Made by a program: the position numbers and the translations under genes. Below are positions 53,806-61,463 of a DNA stretch of 61,463 bases, in pieces. The stretch covers positions 1 to 61,463 of the forward strand of contig JAJPGX010000025.1 in NCBI GenBank assembly GCA_021325595.1. Reading direction: 5' to 3'. The notes beneath the pieces were generated by a model. That model was not told where the DNA came from. It did not search any database and saw only the letters and a list, made by a program, of their open reading frames with translations. Source of the DNA: Nitrososphaerota archaeon (lineage in GTDB: Archaea; Thermoproteota; Nitrososphaeria; Nitrososphaerales; Nitrosopumilaceae). The first letter of the stretch is position 1. The number at the start of each line of letters is the position of its first letter.

Positions 53806-55902
53806 ATGGAACTTAGTGAGGACTTTGGGGAGCAGAAGCGGGGAGGAATTTTACAATCAGCATCAAAACGTGTAAGAATGATCTTTTCTGTAATGGCAAG
53901 CCCAAACAGAATTGATATATTACGTATTCTAAATTCAAAAGGCCCACTTACATATTCAGAGCTAAAGTCCCTTGCTGGATTTAAATCAAAAAAGGAAAGT
54001 GGTAAGTTTGCCTATCACTTGAGAAAATTGTTACGACAATCTCTAGTCGCACTAAACAAATCTGAGAGACGATATACGATTACCAATCTAGGAAAGCTTG
54101 TTCTAAGTCTTGCAAGGCAGATCGAGGAACGTTCCATCATAGAAAGCGGTAAGATGTACGTACGAACATCGCATGAATCTATTGAGGAATTTAACTCACA
54201 TAAGATTATCCAATCCCTTGTAAGGGAAGGAAGCCTTCCACTTGAGTTAGCCCAGAAGATAACAGAAGAAGTTGAAAATAGAATATACAAATTCCAGACT
54301 TCTTACCTTACATCATCACTCATTCGTGAGATGGTAAACTCTGTGCTTCTAGAACAAGGACATGAGGATTATAGGCATAAACTTGCAAGATTTGGCCTTC
54401 CTGGGTATGATATACATGAAATGCTTACAAATGTAGACGGTATACACAACGGCGTAGAAGGACTCCTATTTAAGACAGGCCAAAAAGTATTCGGTGAATA
54501 TCTAGTCTTAAACTCTCTACCAAAAGATGTTGCAGATTCTCATCTATCCGGAGACATTCACATAACAAACACAGGGCTGTGGTCTCTATTACCAGATACC
54601 ATATTTGTAAACATAAAGGAACTTGTAGAAGATGGAGTAGATCTAAGAGGCAAGTTCCTTGGGGTAACACGTACTCCTCCACCCAACTCTCTGGAAGATC
54701 TTGTTACATCGTTATCCCTACTCACATCACTTCTTATCAAAGAAGCTTCACAAGAAGTAGTAATAGACGGATTGGTCGCTGCATTGCAAAAATATTCAAA
54801 GAACCTATCTGAAGTTGAAGAAAAAATTGCAAATTGCTTTACAAAGATCTCTACTGCACCAATATATAGCAAAAGTGGTACATTAGCTTCTTTTAGAATA
54901 TCTATTGCTACAGAACCAAAAATTGTTGGAACAATATTAAATGCATACAAAAAATATGTAAAATCAACCCCTATGCCATCAATTGGACTAATAATAGATT
55001 ATGAAAAAGCCAAGATAAGCGACTTTTCAGAAACTCTATCTGACATAATTGCTCTTGGAGGTCGAGTGATGTTCTCTAAAGGCTTGGTTTCTAGTAAAGG
55101 TTTGGCAAAAGCAGACGCGAAGAATACCAACATAACATCAATTAATCTACAGTCTTTGTCAATCAATATGCCACGACTAGCATTTGAATCCAACAAAGAT
55201 GAGACATACTTTAGAGCAAGACTTGCACTATTGATGAAACCTGCATTATCTGCAATGTCTCTGAGGAAAAAAGAAATCTCAGATCTTACTAGGCGCGGAT
55301 TGAATCCTATTCTTGCAAACAATACTCAATATATGCAAAAAGGATCAGTAACACTAGTAGTTAATCTGATAGGGCTAAAAGAAGCAGTTTATGGTATATT
55401 AGGTTATGAAAATAACAAGGCCGGACAGGAGATATTATCTAAAGTCATTAATACCGCAATAGAAGTTGCAGCCAAGAAAGGAAAGGAAATGGGAGACAAC
55501 GTAACCGTCTCTATGACTGAAAGCGATGCAGCATCACGATTTTCGGCTTTGGACGGCGAAAAATACGGTAAAATGTCTATCCATCAGCACCTAGAAGGCG
55601 AATCATACTCACAAGGGGTGGTCATTGATGCCTCTGAAATAGAGGGAATGAATACCAAGAACGAAAAGATAGTGGAATCCAACCAATTTTCCAAGATCCT
55701 CAATGGAGGATTATTGGTTCAACTAAAGATACCTGATAACATGGACTCTGCTGGAATCAAGAAGACAATAGAAAAGGCAGGAGATCTCTTAGGAACGTTT
55801 AGGCCAATCAAGAAGGTTCCTATATGTAGCAACTGCGGTCTGAAGGAAGAAAAAATATCAGAAAAATGCCCTGTCTGTAAGTCACCATACATTCTAGCAT
55901 AA
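53806..55902 (+). CDS. Winged-helix + ATP-cone + inactive NrdD-like fusion protein (candidate RNR regulator)
   Basis: 698 residues. Residues about 20-105 form an ArsR-type winged helix (VMASPNRIDILRILNSKGPLTYSELKSLAGF). Residues about 116-196 form an ATP-cone (KMYVRTSHESIEEFNSHKIIQSLVREG). Residues about 205-670 align with anaerobic ribonucleotide reductase NrdD (FGEYLVLNSLPKDVADSHLSGDIHI; TSINLQSLSINMPRLAFE). The end has a four-Cys zinc site (C674, C677, C688, C691). The glycyl-radical segment is missing, as the chain stops seven residues after the last Cys. The only other Cys is C344, outside the expected catalytic loop. Reductase activity is therefore unlikely; DNA-binding control by dNTPs is inferred. 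Upstream of nrdJ. Confidence 0.82.
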   Translation: MELSEDFGEQKRGGILQSASKRVRMIFSVMASPNRIDILRILNSKGPLTYSELKSLAGFKSKKESGKFAYHLRKLLRQSLVALNKSERRYTITNLGKLVLSLARQIEERSIIESGKMYVRTSHESIEEFNSHKIIQSLVREGSLPLELAQKITEEVENRIYKFQTSYLTSSLIREMVNSVLLEQGHEDYRHKLARFGLPGYDIHEMLTNVDGIHNGVEGLLFKTGQKVFGEYLVLNSLPKDVADSHLSGDIHITNTGLWSLLPDTIFVNIKELVEDGVDLRGKFLGVTRTPPPNSLEDLVTSLSLLTSLLIKEASQEVVIDGLVAALQKYSKNLSEVEEKIANCFTKISTAPIYSKSGTLASFRISIATEPKIVGTILNAYKKYVKSTPMPSIGLIIDYEKAKISDFSETLSDIIALGGRVMFSKGLVSSKGLAKADAKNTNITSINLQSLSINMPRLAFESNKDETYFRARLALLMKPALSAMSLRKKEISDLTRRGLNPILANNTQYMQKGSVTLVVNLIGLKEAVYGILGYENNKAGQEILSKVINTAIEVAAKKGKEMGDNVTVSMTESDAASRFSALDGEKYGKMSIHQHLEGESYSQGVVIDASEIEGMNTKNEKIVESNQFSKILNGGLLVQLKIPDNMDSAGIKKTIEKAGDLLGTFRPIKKVPICSNCGLKEEKISEKCPVCKSPYILA

Positions 55903-56021
55903 CTCTCACCGTAGGAAACAGTAAAATTTTTTTAGAAAATTTTTGACATAATCTAAGAACTAATTCAATTTTCTAGATGAATTTTTTTAAGGTTTAATTT
56001 AGTCTTATGCGATCTAGTACT

Positions 56022-56135
56022 ATGAAAATTGTAACGGTGTCAACAAAATTGATCCAAAGCTTAGCTTTAGAAAATAATTTTTTGCCGGAGTGTTTAATTA
56101 ACTCTCATTTGATAGGGTTTCGGGGAGTAAATTGA
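56022..56135 (+). CDS. Possible 37-residue leader ORF overlapping the nrdJ start
   Basis: In the 229-bp gap before nrdJ an ORF starts at ATG 56022 (or in-frame ATG 56007) and ends at TGA 56133-56135, overlapping the nrdJ TTG start by two bases (TTGA). A TATA-like TTTAATTT at 55993-56000 is centred about 26 bases before ATG 56022. The product begins MKIVTVSTKLIQSLALENNF and has no recognisable family. It could couple translation to nrdJ or be a chance frame, since nrdJ also has its own TATA-like TTTAATTA at 56093-56100 and a CGGGGAG ribosome site. The rest of the gap contains T-runs and an AAAGC/GCTTT dyad (56056-56068). Confidence 0.35.
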   Translation: MKIVTVSTKLIQSLALENNFLPECLINSHLIGFRGVN

Positions 56136-58789
56136 CTGATTTTTCACAAATAGAGAACTCGATCATTCAGGTTAAGAAGCGTGATGGTCGAGTATCAAAT
56201 TTCCAGAAGGACAAAATTTCAAATGCTATCTTTAAAGCACTTGTAGCATGTGGCAGACCTGATCACGGACTTGGGAATAAGCTTGCTGATCATGTTATTG
56301 AAAAACTAGTTAATCATGGATATTCCTCTTCTGAAGCACCAAGTGTAGAAGACATACAAGATATGGTGGAGTCTACATTAATAGAAGAAGGATTAAGTGA
56401 GATAGCCAAAGCCTACATTCTCTACAGACACGAACGTAGACGAGTAAGAGACGAAAAAATGAAAGTTCTAGAATCAAAGAGTCTTGATAGCGTATCCAAG
56501 AAGTTTGATTTGAACTGCCTTAGGGTGCTCGCATCAAGATATCTGCTTAGAAATAACAAAGGACAGATAATAGAAAGCCCAACTGAAATGTTTGAAAGAG
56601 TTGCTGTCCTAGTAGGACTTGGCGATGTTTTAAAAGATCCAGCTATATTTCAGGTTGAAGGCGGATACTCACAAAATATAGAAGATGCTGCAAAATATCT
56701 AGACAAACTTGATGACTTTAACTACAAATTCAAAGTTGGCAAGTACTATCTTAACAAATATCATTTTAGATCACTGATAAATCACTACATCGACTTGGCA
56801 AAGCATGGCCAGATGAAAGTAGGAATAAAAGACGTTCTTACTATGCTGGCAGCAAACAAGTTCGAACAATATGCAGAAAGAATCACAGAATACTTTGACC
56901 TTATGGTTTCACAAGACTTTCTGCCTAATTCACCAACAATGATGAATGCAGGTGCAAGATTAGGTCAGCTTTCTGCCTGTTTTGTTCTTGCAATGCCAGA
57001 TGATATGGAAAAAATAATGAAATCCTCATCCGACGCTGCACTCATATTCAAATCAGGAGGAGGAGTTGGCATCAACTACTCGGAACTAAGACAAGAGGGA
57101 GATGCCGTAGCTTCAACCTCTGGAGTAGCCTCAGGACCTGTATCCTTTATGAATATAATCAACACCGTAACTGAAGTAGTAAAGCAAGGTGGTAAACGAA
57201 GAGGTGCCAACATGGGAATAATCGAAGCTTGGCACCCAGATGTTGAGAAATTCATTACAGCAAAAACAAAACCAGGAGTTTTGGAGAACTTTAATGTAAG
57301 TGTGGGGGTGTGGGAGGACTTTTGGGATGCACTTGTAAACTCAAATGATGGAAAATATACTCTATTAAGTCCACGCGACAAAGTTCCAATAAGAGAAGTA
57401 AATGCTCATCACCTAATTGATTTGATTGCACTTTCAGCTTGGAAGAGCGCCGAACCTGGATTGATATTTTTTGATATCATAAATAAATACAATGTATTTG
57501 CAAAAGCAAGAGGAGGACCTCTTCGTGCAACAAATCCATGTGGAGAACAAAGTCTCTATCCATACGAATCATGCAATCTTGGATCAATTAACCTTGCCAA
57601 CTTTGTAAAACGAAAAGCAGATGGTCAGTATGAATTTGATTGGCAAAGATATGAAGAGACAATCAGAAAGACAACCAGGTTCCTTGACAATGTCATCGAT
57701 GTAAACACATACCCAATACCAGAAATTGACAAAGCATCTAAGGATTCCAGAAGAATTGGACTTGGAGTAATGGGTGTAGCAGATCTATTATTCAAATTGA
57801 GAATTCCATACAATTCCCAAGAAGGATTTGAATTCCAAGAAAAGCTTTCAGAGGCACTAACCTATTATTCCATGGAAGAAAGTATCGCACTTGCAAAGAC
57901 ACGTGGTCAATTCCCATTATGTTCCAAAACTGAATTTCCCGAAGGAAAAATTCCAATTGCTGGATATTATGAAAAATCAAAAAGTGCTCATACTTATGAC
58001 TGGGACGCACTGATTTCCAAGATTCAAAAGCACGGCATTAGAAACGTACTAACAACAACAGTAGCACCAACAGGTACTCTATCCATGATTGCAGACTGTT
58101 CCAACGGAATGGAACCAATATTTGCTCTTGTATTTGAGAAAAGAGTAACAGTAGGTAGATTCTTCTATACAAACAAAATCTTTGAAGCAGTTCTAAAAGA
58201 ACATGGTCTCTACAATGATCAGATATTAGAAAAGATTGCAAATAACTATGGTTCTGTAAAGGGAATTCCAGAAATTCCTGAATGGATGCAAAAGATCTTT
58301 GTTACTGCTATGGATATCCACTGGGCTGACCACTTGCTAGCTCAAGGAGTTTGGCAAAAATGGATAGGCAACGCAATTGCAAAGACTATCAACATGCCAA
58401 ACGATGTATCATCTGATGATGTAAAGGCCGCTTACCTGTTAGCGCATGAACTTGGCCTCAAAGGAATCACCGTATTCAGAGACGGCTCAAGACATGAACA
58501 AGTGTTACACATGACAGGAAACAATGTACAAAAGAACTTCCAGGTAACACCAAGCACGTATGTAACAGATTACATATCAAAAAACATCACAAATGCATAC
58601 CTGAAAACGCAGATAGAAAGAGCACTTCAGATAAAGATTCCAGATGCTAATGTAACTGCACCCGCACCAGCACTAACACCAGAACAAATGGAAGAAAGAT
58701 TATGCCCTACATGCAAGAACAATCTTGTGTTTGCAGAAGGATGTAGTGTCTGTATTGAATGCGGTTATAGTGGTTGTACATCTGGATAG
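56132..58789 (+). CDS. nrdJ: Adenosylcobalamin-dependent (class II) ribonucleotide reductase
   Basis: Reduces ribonucleotides to deoxyribonucleotides through an adenosylcobalamin-derived thiyl radical; oxygen-independent. 885 residues: ATP-cone (about 10-105), reductase barrel with redox cysteine C283 (LSACFVLAMPD), NPCGEQ (468-473; C470 radical Cys, E472), TVAPTGTLSMIADCSNG, and a C-terminal zinc/redox-tail region CPTCKN...CIECGYSGCTSG (C874, C877, C882). All catalytic residues are present. TTG start with a GGGGAG ribosome site. No intein. Cobalamin is made by this lineage, which fits use of this class. Confidence 0.96.
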   Translation: MTDFSQIENSIIQVKKRDGRVSNFQKDKISNAIFKALVACGRPDHGLGNKLADHVIEKLVNHGYSSSEAPSVEDIQDMVESTLIEEGLSEIAKAYILYRHERRRVRDEKMKVLESKSLDSVSKKFDLNCLRVLASRYLLRNNKGQIIESPTEMFERVAVLVGLGDVLKDPAIFQVEGGYSQNIEDAAKYLDKLDDFNYKFKVGKYYLNKYHFRSLINHYIDLAKHGQMKVGIKDVLTMLAANKFEQYAERITEYFDLMVSQDFLPNSPTMMNAGARLGQLSACFVLAMPDDMEKIMKSSSDAALIFKSGGGVGINYSELRQEGDAVASTSGVASGPVSFMNIINTVTEVVKQGGKRRGANMGIIEAWHPDVEKFITAKTKPGVLENFNVSVGVWEDFWDALVNSNDGKYTLLSPRDKVPIREVNAHHLIDLIALSAWKSAEPGLIFFDIINKYNVFAKARGGPLRATNPCGEQSLYPYESCNLGSINLANFVKRKADGQYEFDWQRYEETIRKTTRFLDNVIDVNTYPIPEIDKASKDSRRIGLGVMGVADLLFKLRIPYNSQEGFEFQEKLSEALTYYSMEESIALAKTRGQFPLCSKTEFPEGKIPIAGYYEKSKSAHTYDWDALISKIQKHGIRNVLTTTVAPTGTLSMIADCSNGMEPIFALVFEKRVTVGRFFYTNKIFEAVLKEHGLYNDQILEKIANNYGSVKGIPEIPEWMQKIFVTAMDIHWADHLLAQGVWQKWIGNAIAKTINMPNDVSSDDVKAAYLLAHELGLKGITVFRDGSRHEQVLHMTGNNVQKNFQVTPSTYVTDYISKNITNAYLKTQIERALQIKIPDANVTAPAPALTPEQMEERLCPTCKNNLVFAEGCSVCIECGYSGCTSG

Positions 58790-58820
58790 AATAACAAAAT
58801 CACATTAATCCTTGATTGAG

Positions 58821-58828
58821 ATATATTT
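58821..58828 (+). promoter_or_regulatory. TATA-like box for candidate small RNA
   Basis: ATATATTT lies 22-26 bases before the first paired base of the hairpin RNA at 58847. This is the distance expected for an archaeal promoter, supporting separate transcription from nrdJ. Confidence 0.45.
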
Positions 58829-58846
58829 CAGTTAAGTGATGAACAC

Positions 58847-58908
58847 TGGTGTGTGATGGGTAATGCGGCAACGAGTGTCGTCACCTGATCAGTGACCATC
58901 ACACACCA
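58847..58908 (+). ncRNA. Candidate structured small RNA (three-way junction)
   Basis: A GC-richer 62-base island in AT-rich DNA. A perfect 13-bp outer stem (58847-58859 with 58896-58908) encloses two hairpins: CGGCA/TGTCG (58866-58870 with 58876-58880, one G-U) with loop ACGAG, and TCAC/GTGA (58881-58884 with 58892-58895) with loop CTGATCA. A TATA-like box sits about 26 bases before it, and TTTT follows at about 58920. It is 57 bases after nrdJ. The rest of 58790-59071 shows no gene. It could also be an unusual terminator. Not matched to tRNA, box C/D or H/ACA rules. Confidence 0.5.
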
Positions 58909-59071
58909 AAACTTCTTACGTTTTAATTAAACAAGAAATCGAATATGATATAAACTTTTGAAAAATTTTTTGATCCTCCCGGATCTACTTTTATTAACTA
59001 TGGTTTGTTCTTATTTGAAACACAAATCCAATCAAAACTCTTTTAGTATCATTATCTACTGAAAGACATCA

Positions 59072-60178
59072 TTGAACAAGAAAAAAATAGGCATAGCTGC
59101 TGGAGTAGCAATTGCCGCTGTTGCAATAGCAATAATTTTTCTATATAACCCACAAACACCAACAGGAATTCATACTATATCTCACAACCCAAGTCTTGGA
59201 CTTGTAATCATGCCACCGACTCAAACTCCTACATTAAAAGAAATTCAAAGTGCATACAGTGATGCAGCTTCAACTGGAATTGGAAGAAGCAACGTGTATC
59301 TTTCATGGCCTAATGTAGAACCTAAAGAAGGAAAGTACAACTGGTCTACATCTGATATTTTGATGGGACTCAACAGAGAACAAAACCTCAATGTAACTTT
59401 GTACTTTTCTGTTATCAATAATCGAGTACTAGGACCATTTCCAGATTGGATGGGAACTCCAAAATTTGATCAAAAACTCCAAGACCAAACAGTATCCGTA
59501 CTTGATGCAATTCTCTCAAGGTATTATATCGTAGATTATGTAATAATTGGTGGTAATGTTGATAGCTATTTTAGGGATCATCCCGATCAAATTCCAAGTT
59601 ATGTAGACTATTTTAATGGTGTCTATGCAAAAATAAAAGAAAAACATCCAAATGTAAAGATGGGAAACTGGTTTTCGCTAAATGATGTAGCAAATCACTA
59701 TGAAGGCGATGTAGTATCAAAGCTAAACCAAGGTGATTTTGTAGCGTACTCATATGCTCCAGTAGATTTGCTTTATTATCAAAATGAAAGTCCTGAAGCA
59801 AAGGCAGGTAATTTACAAAAAATGATAGACTATGCAAAGGGTAAAAAAATTGCTCTAATGGAAATAGGTTGGAGTACTAATACCTCTATTAATGGAACAA
59901 AGAATGATCAAGTAAAATTTATGCAACTTGTTTTTGATTTTTATAAAAAGAACAGGTCGGATTTTGAATTTCTGACATGGTATAGACAATATGATAGGCC
60001 CTTTGATACCTGTTACAATTCATTAAACAAGGATTCATCATCGATATTTGGAAATGAAAATGTTCTAAATAATACCGCCTCATATCTTTGTGGTTCAGGA
60101 TTGTTTGATACTGACAAAAATCCAAAACCTGCATGGACTGAATTTAAAAAACAAATACAATTGAGTCTTAATTCTTAA
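59072..60178 (+). CDS. Membrane-anchored glycoside-hydrolase-like TIM-barrel protein
   Basis: 368 residues from TTG 59072. N-terminal membrane helix (about 7-24) then a barrel with clan A features: SWPNVEPKEGKYNW (about 78-91) and the nucleophile-type motif IALMEIGWS with E264. The acid/base position expected as Asn-Glu after a strand is GGNVD (N162, V163, D164), so the usual glutamate is replaced. It may be inactive, use Asp164, or bind rather than cleave. It would act outside the cell. No partner gene is obvious. Function as a carbohydrate protein is inference. Confidence 0.7.
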   Translation: MNKKKIGIAAGVAIAAVAIAIIFLYNPQTPTGIHTISHNPSLGLVIMPPTQTPTLKEIQSAYSDAASTGIGRSNVYLSWPNVEPKEGKYNWSTSDILMGLNREQNLNVTLYFSVINNRVLGPFPDWMGTPKFDQKLQDQTVSVLDAILSRYYIVDYVIIGGNVDSYFRDHPDQIPSYVDYFNGVYAKIKEKHPNVKMGNWFSLNDVANHYEGDVVSKLNQGDFVAYSYAPVDLLYYQNESPEAKAGNLQKMIDYAKGKKIALMEIGWSTNTSINGTKNDQVKFMQLVFDFYKKNRSDFEFLTWYRQYDRPFDTCYNSLNKDSSSIFGNENVLNNTASYLCGSGLFDTDKNPKPAWTEFKKQIQLSLNS

Positions 60179-60205
60179 TTATACAGCTACGGTAACTTTC
60201 TCAAC

Positions 60206-61348
60206 TTGAAATTCATCTCATTATTTTTGGCATCGCTACTTTTGATTAGTTTTTTACCATCATTTGCAAGCTATGAATCACCTACAAAGGGAGAACAAAA
60301 TGCATTCAACCAACTATTAAGTGAATTTCAAAAAATCAAGATACCAAAAAAAGATGTATCAGACGTAATATCTACATTTAACAAACCACTAATCACCACT
60401 TTTACCTGTAATGCTAATGACACAAACCACCTGATAGTAATTGTTGTTAAGACTGCGCTAGCAAAATTTGATAAATCTACAACTCATCAAGATATGATTA
60501 CCGGTGGCACATATACTTGGCAATGTTTGATAACAACTGAACAGGGTACCATAACAGTATACTGTAACAACGAACTCAGATTAAATCCAGATGTTATATC
60601 GAATTATACTGGTATTGATTATGGAATACATCAAATCGAAAATCTGGCTATCTTATATCATGAATTTTTGCATGGCCAGTTGATGATTGATGCAATTAAA
60701 AACTCATCACAATGGAGAGAGGAAATTTGTAATAAACAACCAGGAGATACTGTGGATTATTCTTACGCAGATTCTGATCATAAAATAATTAATCCATTAC
60801 AAACACAATTTACATCAGAACTTGTAGCAAAATCTGGAGGTAAAATGCTTACCCAAGAAATAACTCCGCAAGAAACAACCAATGGTAAGTTTAGTACTCA
60901 AGTACTGAATCTTCGCGATTATCCTGAATTTGAAAATGGTGCAAAGATAACAATGAGGGCTAGTAACATGGAAAACACATCATTTTCCACTATACAAAAT
61001 AATGTATTTTTAGATGGTCAATTGGTAAATAAAACAAAATCAGGAATGGTCTGGTTCTATATATTCAAGGATCAAAATCAAACCACAAGCAGCTATGAAC
61101 CAATACCAATGTGGGCAAAACGAGCCGCGGGACTTTGGTCAAATCAAGGTAATGATACTGAAATTTATCCCGTGATACAATATTTAGTTGATCATAATCT
61201 ATTGACTCTTAATAATGACAAAAAATTTGTAACCAAAATACCTGACTGGATTAAGAAAGATGCTTCTTGGTGGTATGCTGGAATAATAGACGATCATACA
61301 TTTCTCGCTTCTTTTCAGTATCTTATTTCAGTAGGAGTAATTTCATAA
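60206..61348 (+). CDS. Secreted putative zinc metalloprotease with WW-type C-terminal modules
   Basis: 380 residues from a TTG start, 27 bases after the previous gene. Signal peptide (about 1-21), a domain with LAILYHEFLHGQLM, giving HEFLH at 152-156 (an HExxH zinc motif). Possible third ligands are D191 or H192 in YADSDHK. Then a beta region and two modules of the type IPMWAKRAAGLW / IPDWIKKDASWWYAG, as in the protein at 47889. Probably secreted or surface-held. Protease activity is predicted from HExxH only; the third ligand is not certain. Confidence 0.7.
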   Translation: MKFISLFLASLLLISFLPSFASYESPTKGEQNAFNQLLSEFQKIKIPKKDVSDVISTFNKPLITTFTCNANDTNHLIVIVVKTALAKFDKSTTHQDMITGGTYTWQCLITTEQGTITVYCNNELRLNPDVISNYTGIDYGIHQIENLAILYHEFLHGQLMIDAIKNSSQWREEICNKQPGDTVDYSYADSDHKIINPLQTQFTSELVAKSGGKMLTQEITPQETTNGKFSTQVLNLRDYPEFENGAKITMRASNMENTSFSTIQNNVFLDGQLVNKTKSGMVWFYIFKDQNQTTSSYEPIPMWAKRAAGLWSNQGNDTEIYPVIQYLVDHNLLTLNNDKKFVTKIPDWIKKDASWWYAGIIDDHTFLASFQYLISVGVIS

Positions 61349-61357
61349 AAATTACAA

Positions 61358-61431
61358 TGCGGTCGCCGGGATTTGAACCCGGGTAACGGGCTTGGAAGGC
61401 CAGTGTACTAACCAAACTATACTACGACCGC
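61358..61431 (-). tRNA. tRNA-Gly (anticodon UCC)
   Basis: On the minus strand the sequence folds as a tRNA. The acceptor stem GCGGTCG/CGACCGC, a D arm starting TAGTAT, the anticodon loop CTTCCAA (UCC), and a T arm CCGGG/CCCGG with loop TTCAAAT are present; the discriminator base is A and no CCA is encoded. The anticodon stem has one U-C mismatch. No intron is seen. A TATA-like ATTATTATG at 61455-61463 on the same strand lies about 26 bases upstream. It reads GGA and, by wobble, GGG glycine codons. Confidence 0.95.
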
Positions 61432-61463
61432 TCACTCTGCCAATCTTAGACCTACATAATAAT

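Noticed and set aside
53806-55902. Working anaerobic ribonucleotide reductase
   Set aside because: No glycyl-radical segment and no catalytic-loop cysteine; no activase gene nearby.
58836-58908. Box C/D small nucleolar-type RNA
   Set aside because: GTGATGA and CTGA look like C and D boxes, but the long perfect stem covers a would-be box, and no D'/C' pair is evident.
1-61463. Prophage, insertion sequence or integrase-borne island
   Set aside because: No transposase, integrase or phage structural gene was seen, and the tRNA-Gly at the right end shows no obvious attachment-site copy in the window.

Overview
The window is a gene-dense, AT-rich stretch of an archaeal chromosome, almost certainly from an ammonia-oxidising Nitrososphaerota (Thaumarchaeota), probably the low-GC Nitrosopumilales/Nitrosotalea side. 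The pointers are glycerol-1-phosphate dehydrogenase, a 20S proteasome beta subunit, the KH/beta-CASP terminator FttA, the archaeal CoA route (pantoate kinase plus phosphopantothenate synthetase), an A-type ATP synthase, class II ribonucleotide reductase, secreted blue-copper proteins, and surface proteins ending in a PEF(G/S/P) plus transmembrane sorting signal. Many starts are GTG or TTG, and many genes have a TATA-like element centred about 26 bp before the start codon, which suggests leaderless mRNAs. The species cannot be fixed from this sequence alone. I see no rRNA, CRISPR array, insertion sequence or prophage.

Layout: 0-8.3 kb is housekeeping (aminotransferase, FKBP, egsA, psmB, fttA, sepF-like, thiouridylase-like, M24 peptidase). 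8.3-10.3 kb is a five-FN3 surface protein. 10.4-14.1 kb is a tight minus-strand CoA operon (pantoate kinase, PPS, panB, coaBC). 14.2-19 kb holds a PhoU-like regulator with no canonical start codon, a secreted protein, a CDGSH protein and two related PEF-anchored proteins, one with a cupredoxin domain. 19-26.4 kb has a Nudix hydrolase, a double-HTH Lrp regulator, a MacB-type ABC exporter with an extracellular partner, a UbiB-like kinase and Hsp20. 26.5-29 kb is a nucleotide operon (tmk, HD-domain dNTPase-like, pyrH). 29-32.3 kb is mostly lineage-restricted small proteins plus a rhodanese. 32.4-41 kb is a complete A-type ATP synthase operon (K-E-C-F-A-B-D-micropeptide-H-I). 41-42.5 kb has divergent pyrI/pyrB. 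42.5-46.7 kb is a metal block: NikR-like regulator, ZnuA/C/B-type importer, a Met/His-rich PEFG protein and a blue-copper protein. 46.7-51.9 kb has secreted proteins, a rhomboid protease, a tautomerase and a nitrilase. 52-53.5 kb is a thiolase/DUF35 pair that may serve carbon fixation or the mevalonate route. 53.6-58.9 kb is a ribonucleotide reductase neighbourhood. 59-61.4 kb has two secreted proteins and tRNA-Gly(UCC).

The most unusual locus is 53.6-58.9 kb. A 698-residue protein joins a winged-helix domain, an ATP-cone and an NrdD-like barrel that has lost the glycyl-radical segment and has no cysteine in the segment aligned with the finger loop. It lies directly upstream of the class II reductase gene nrdJ. 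It reads as a dead anaerobic reductase turned into a nucleotide-sensing DNA-binding regulator, an analogue of bacterial NrdR. Between the two genes is a possible 37-codon leader ORF overlapping the nrdJ start, and downstream of nrdJ is a compact, probably independently transcribed three-way-junction RNA. Other notable points are a 26-residue membrane micropeptide inside the ATP synthase operon and exact copies of a 99-bp sorting-signal cassette at the ends of two adjacent unrelated surface-protein genes.
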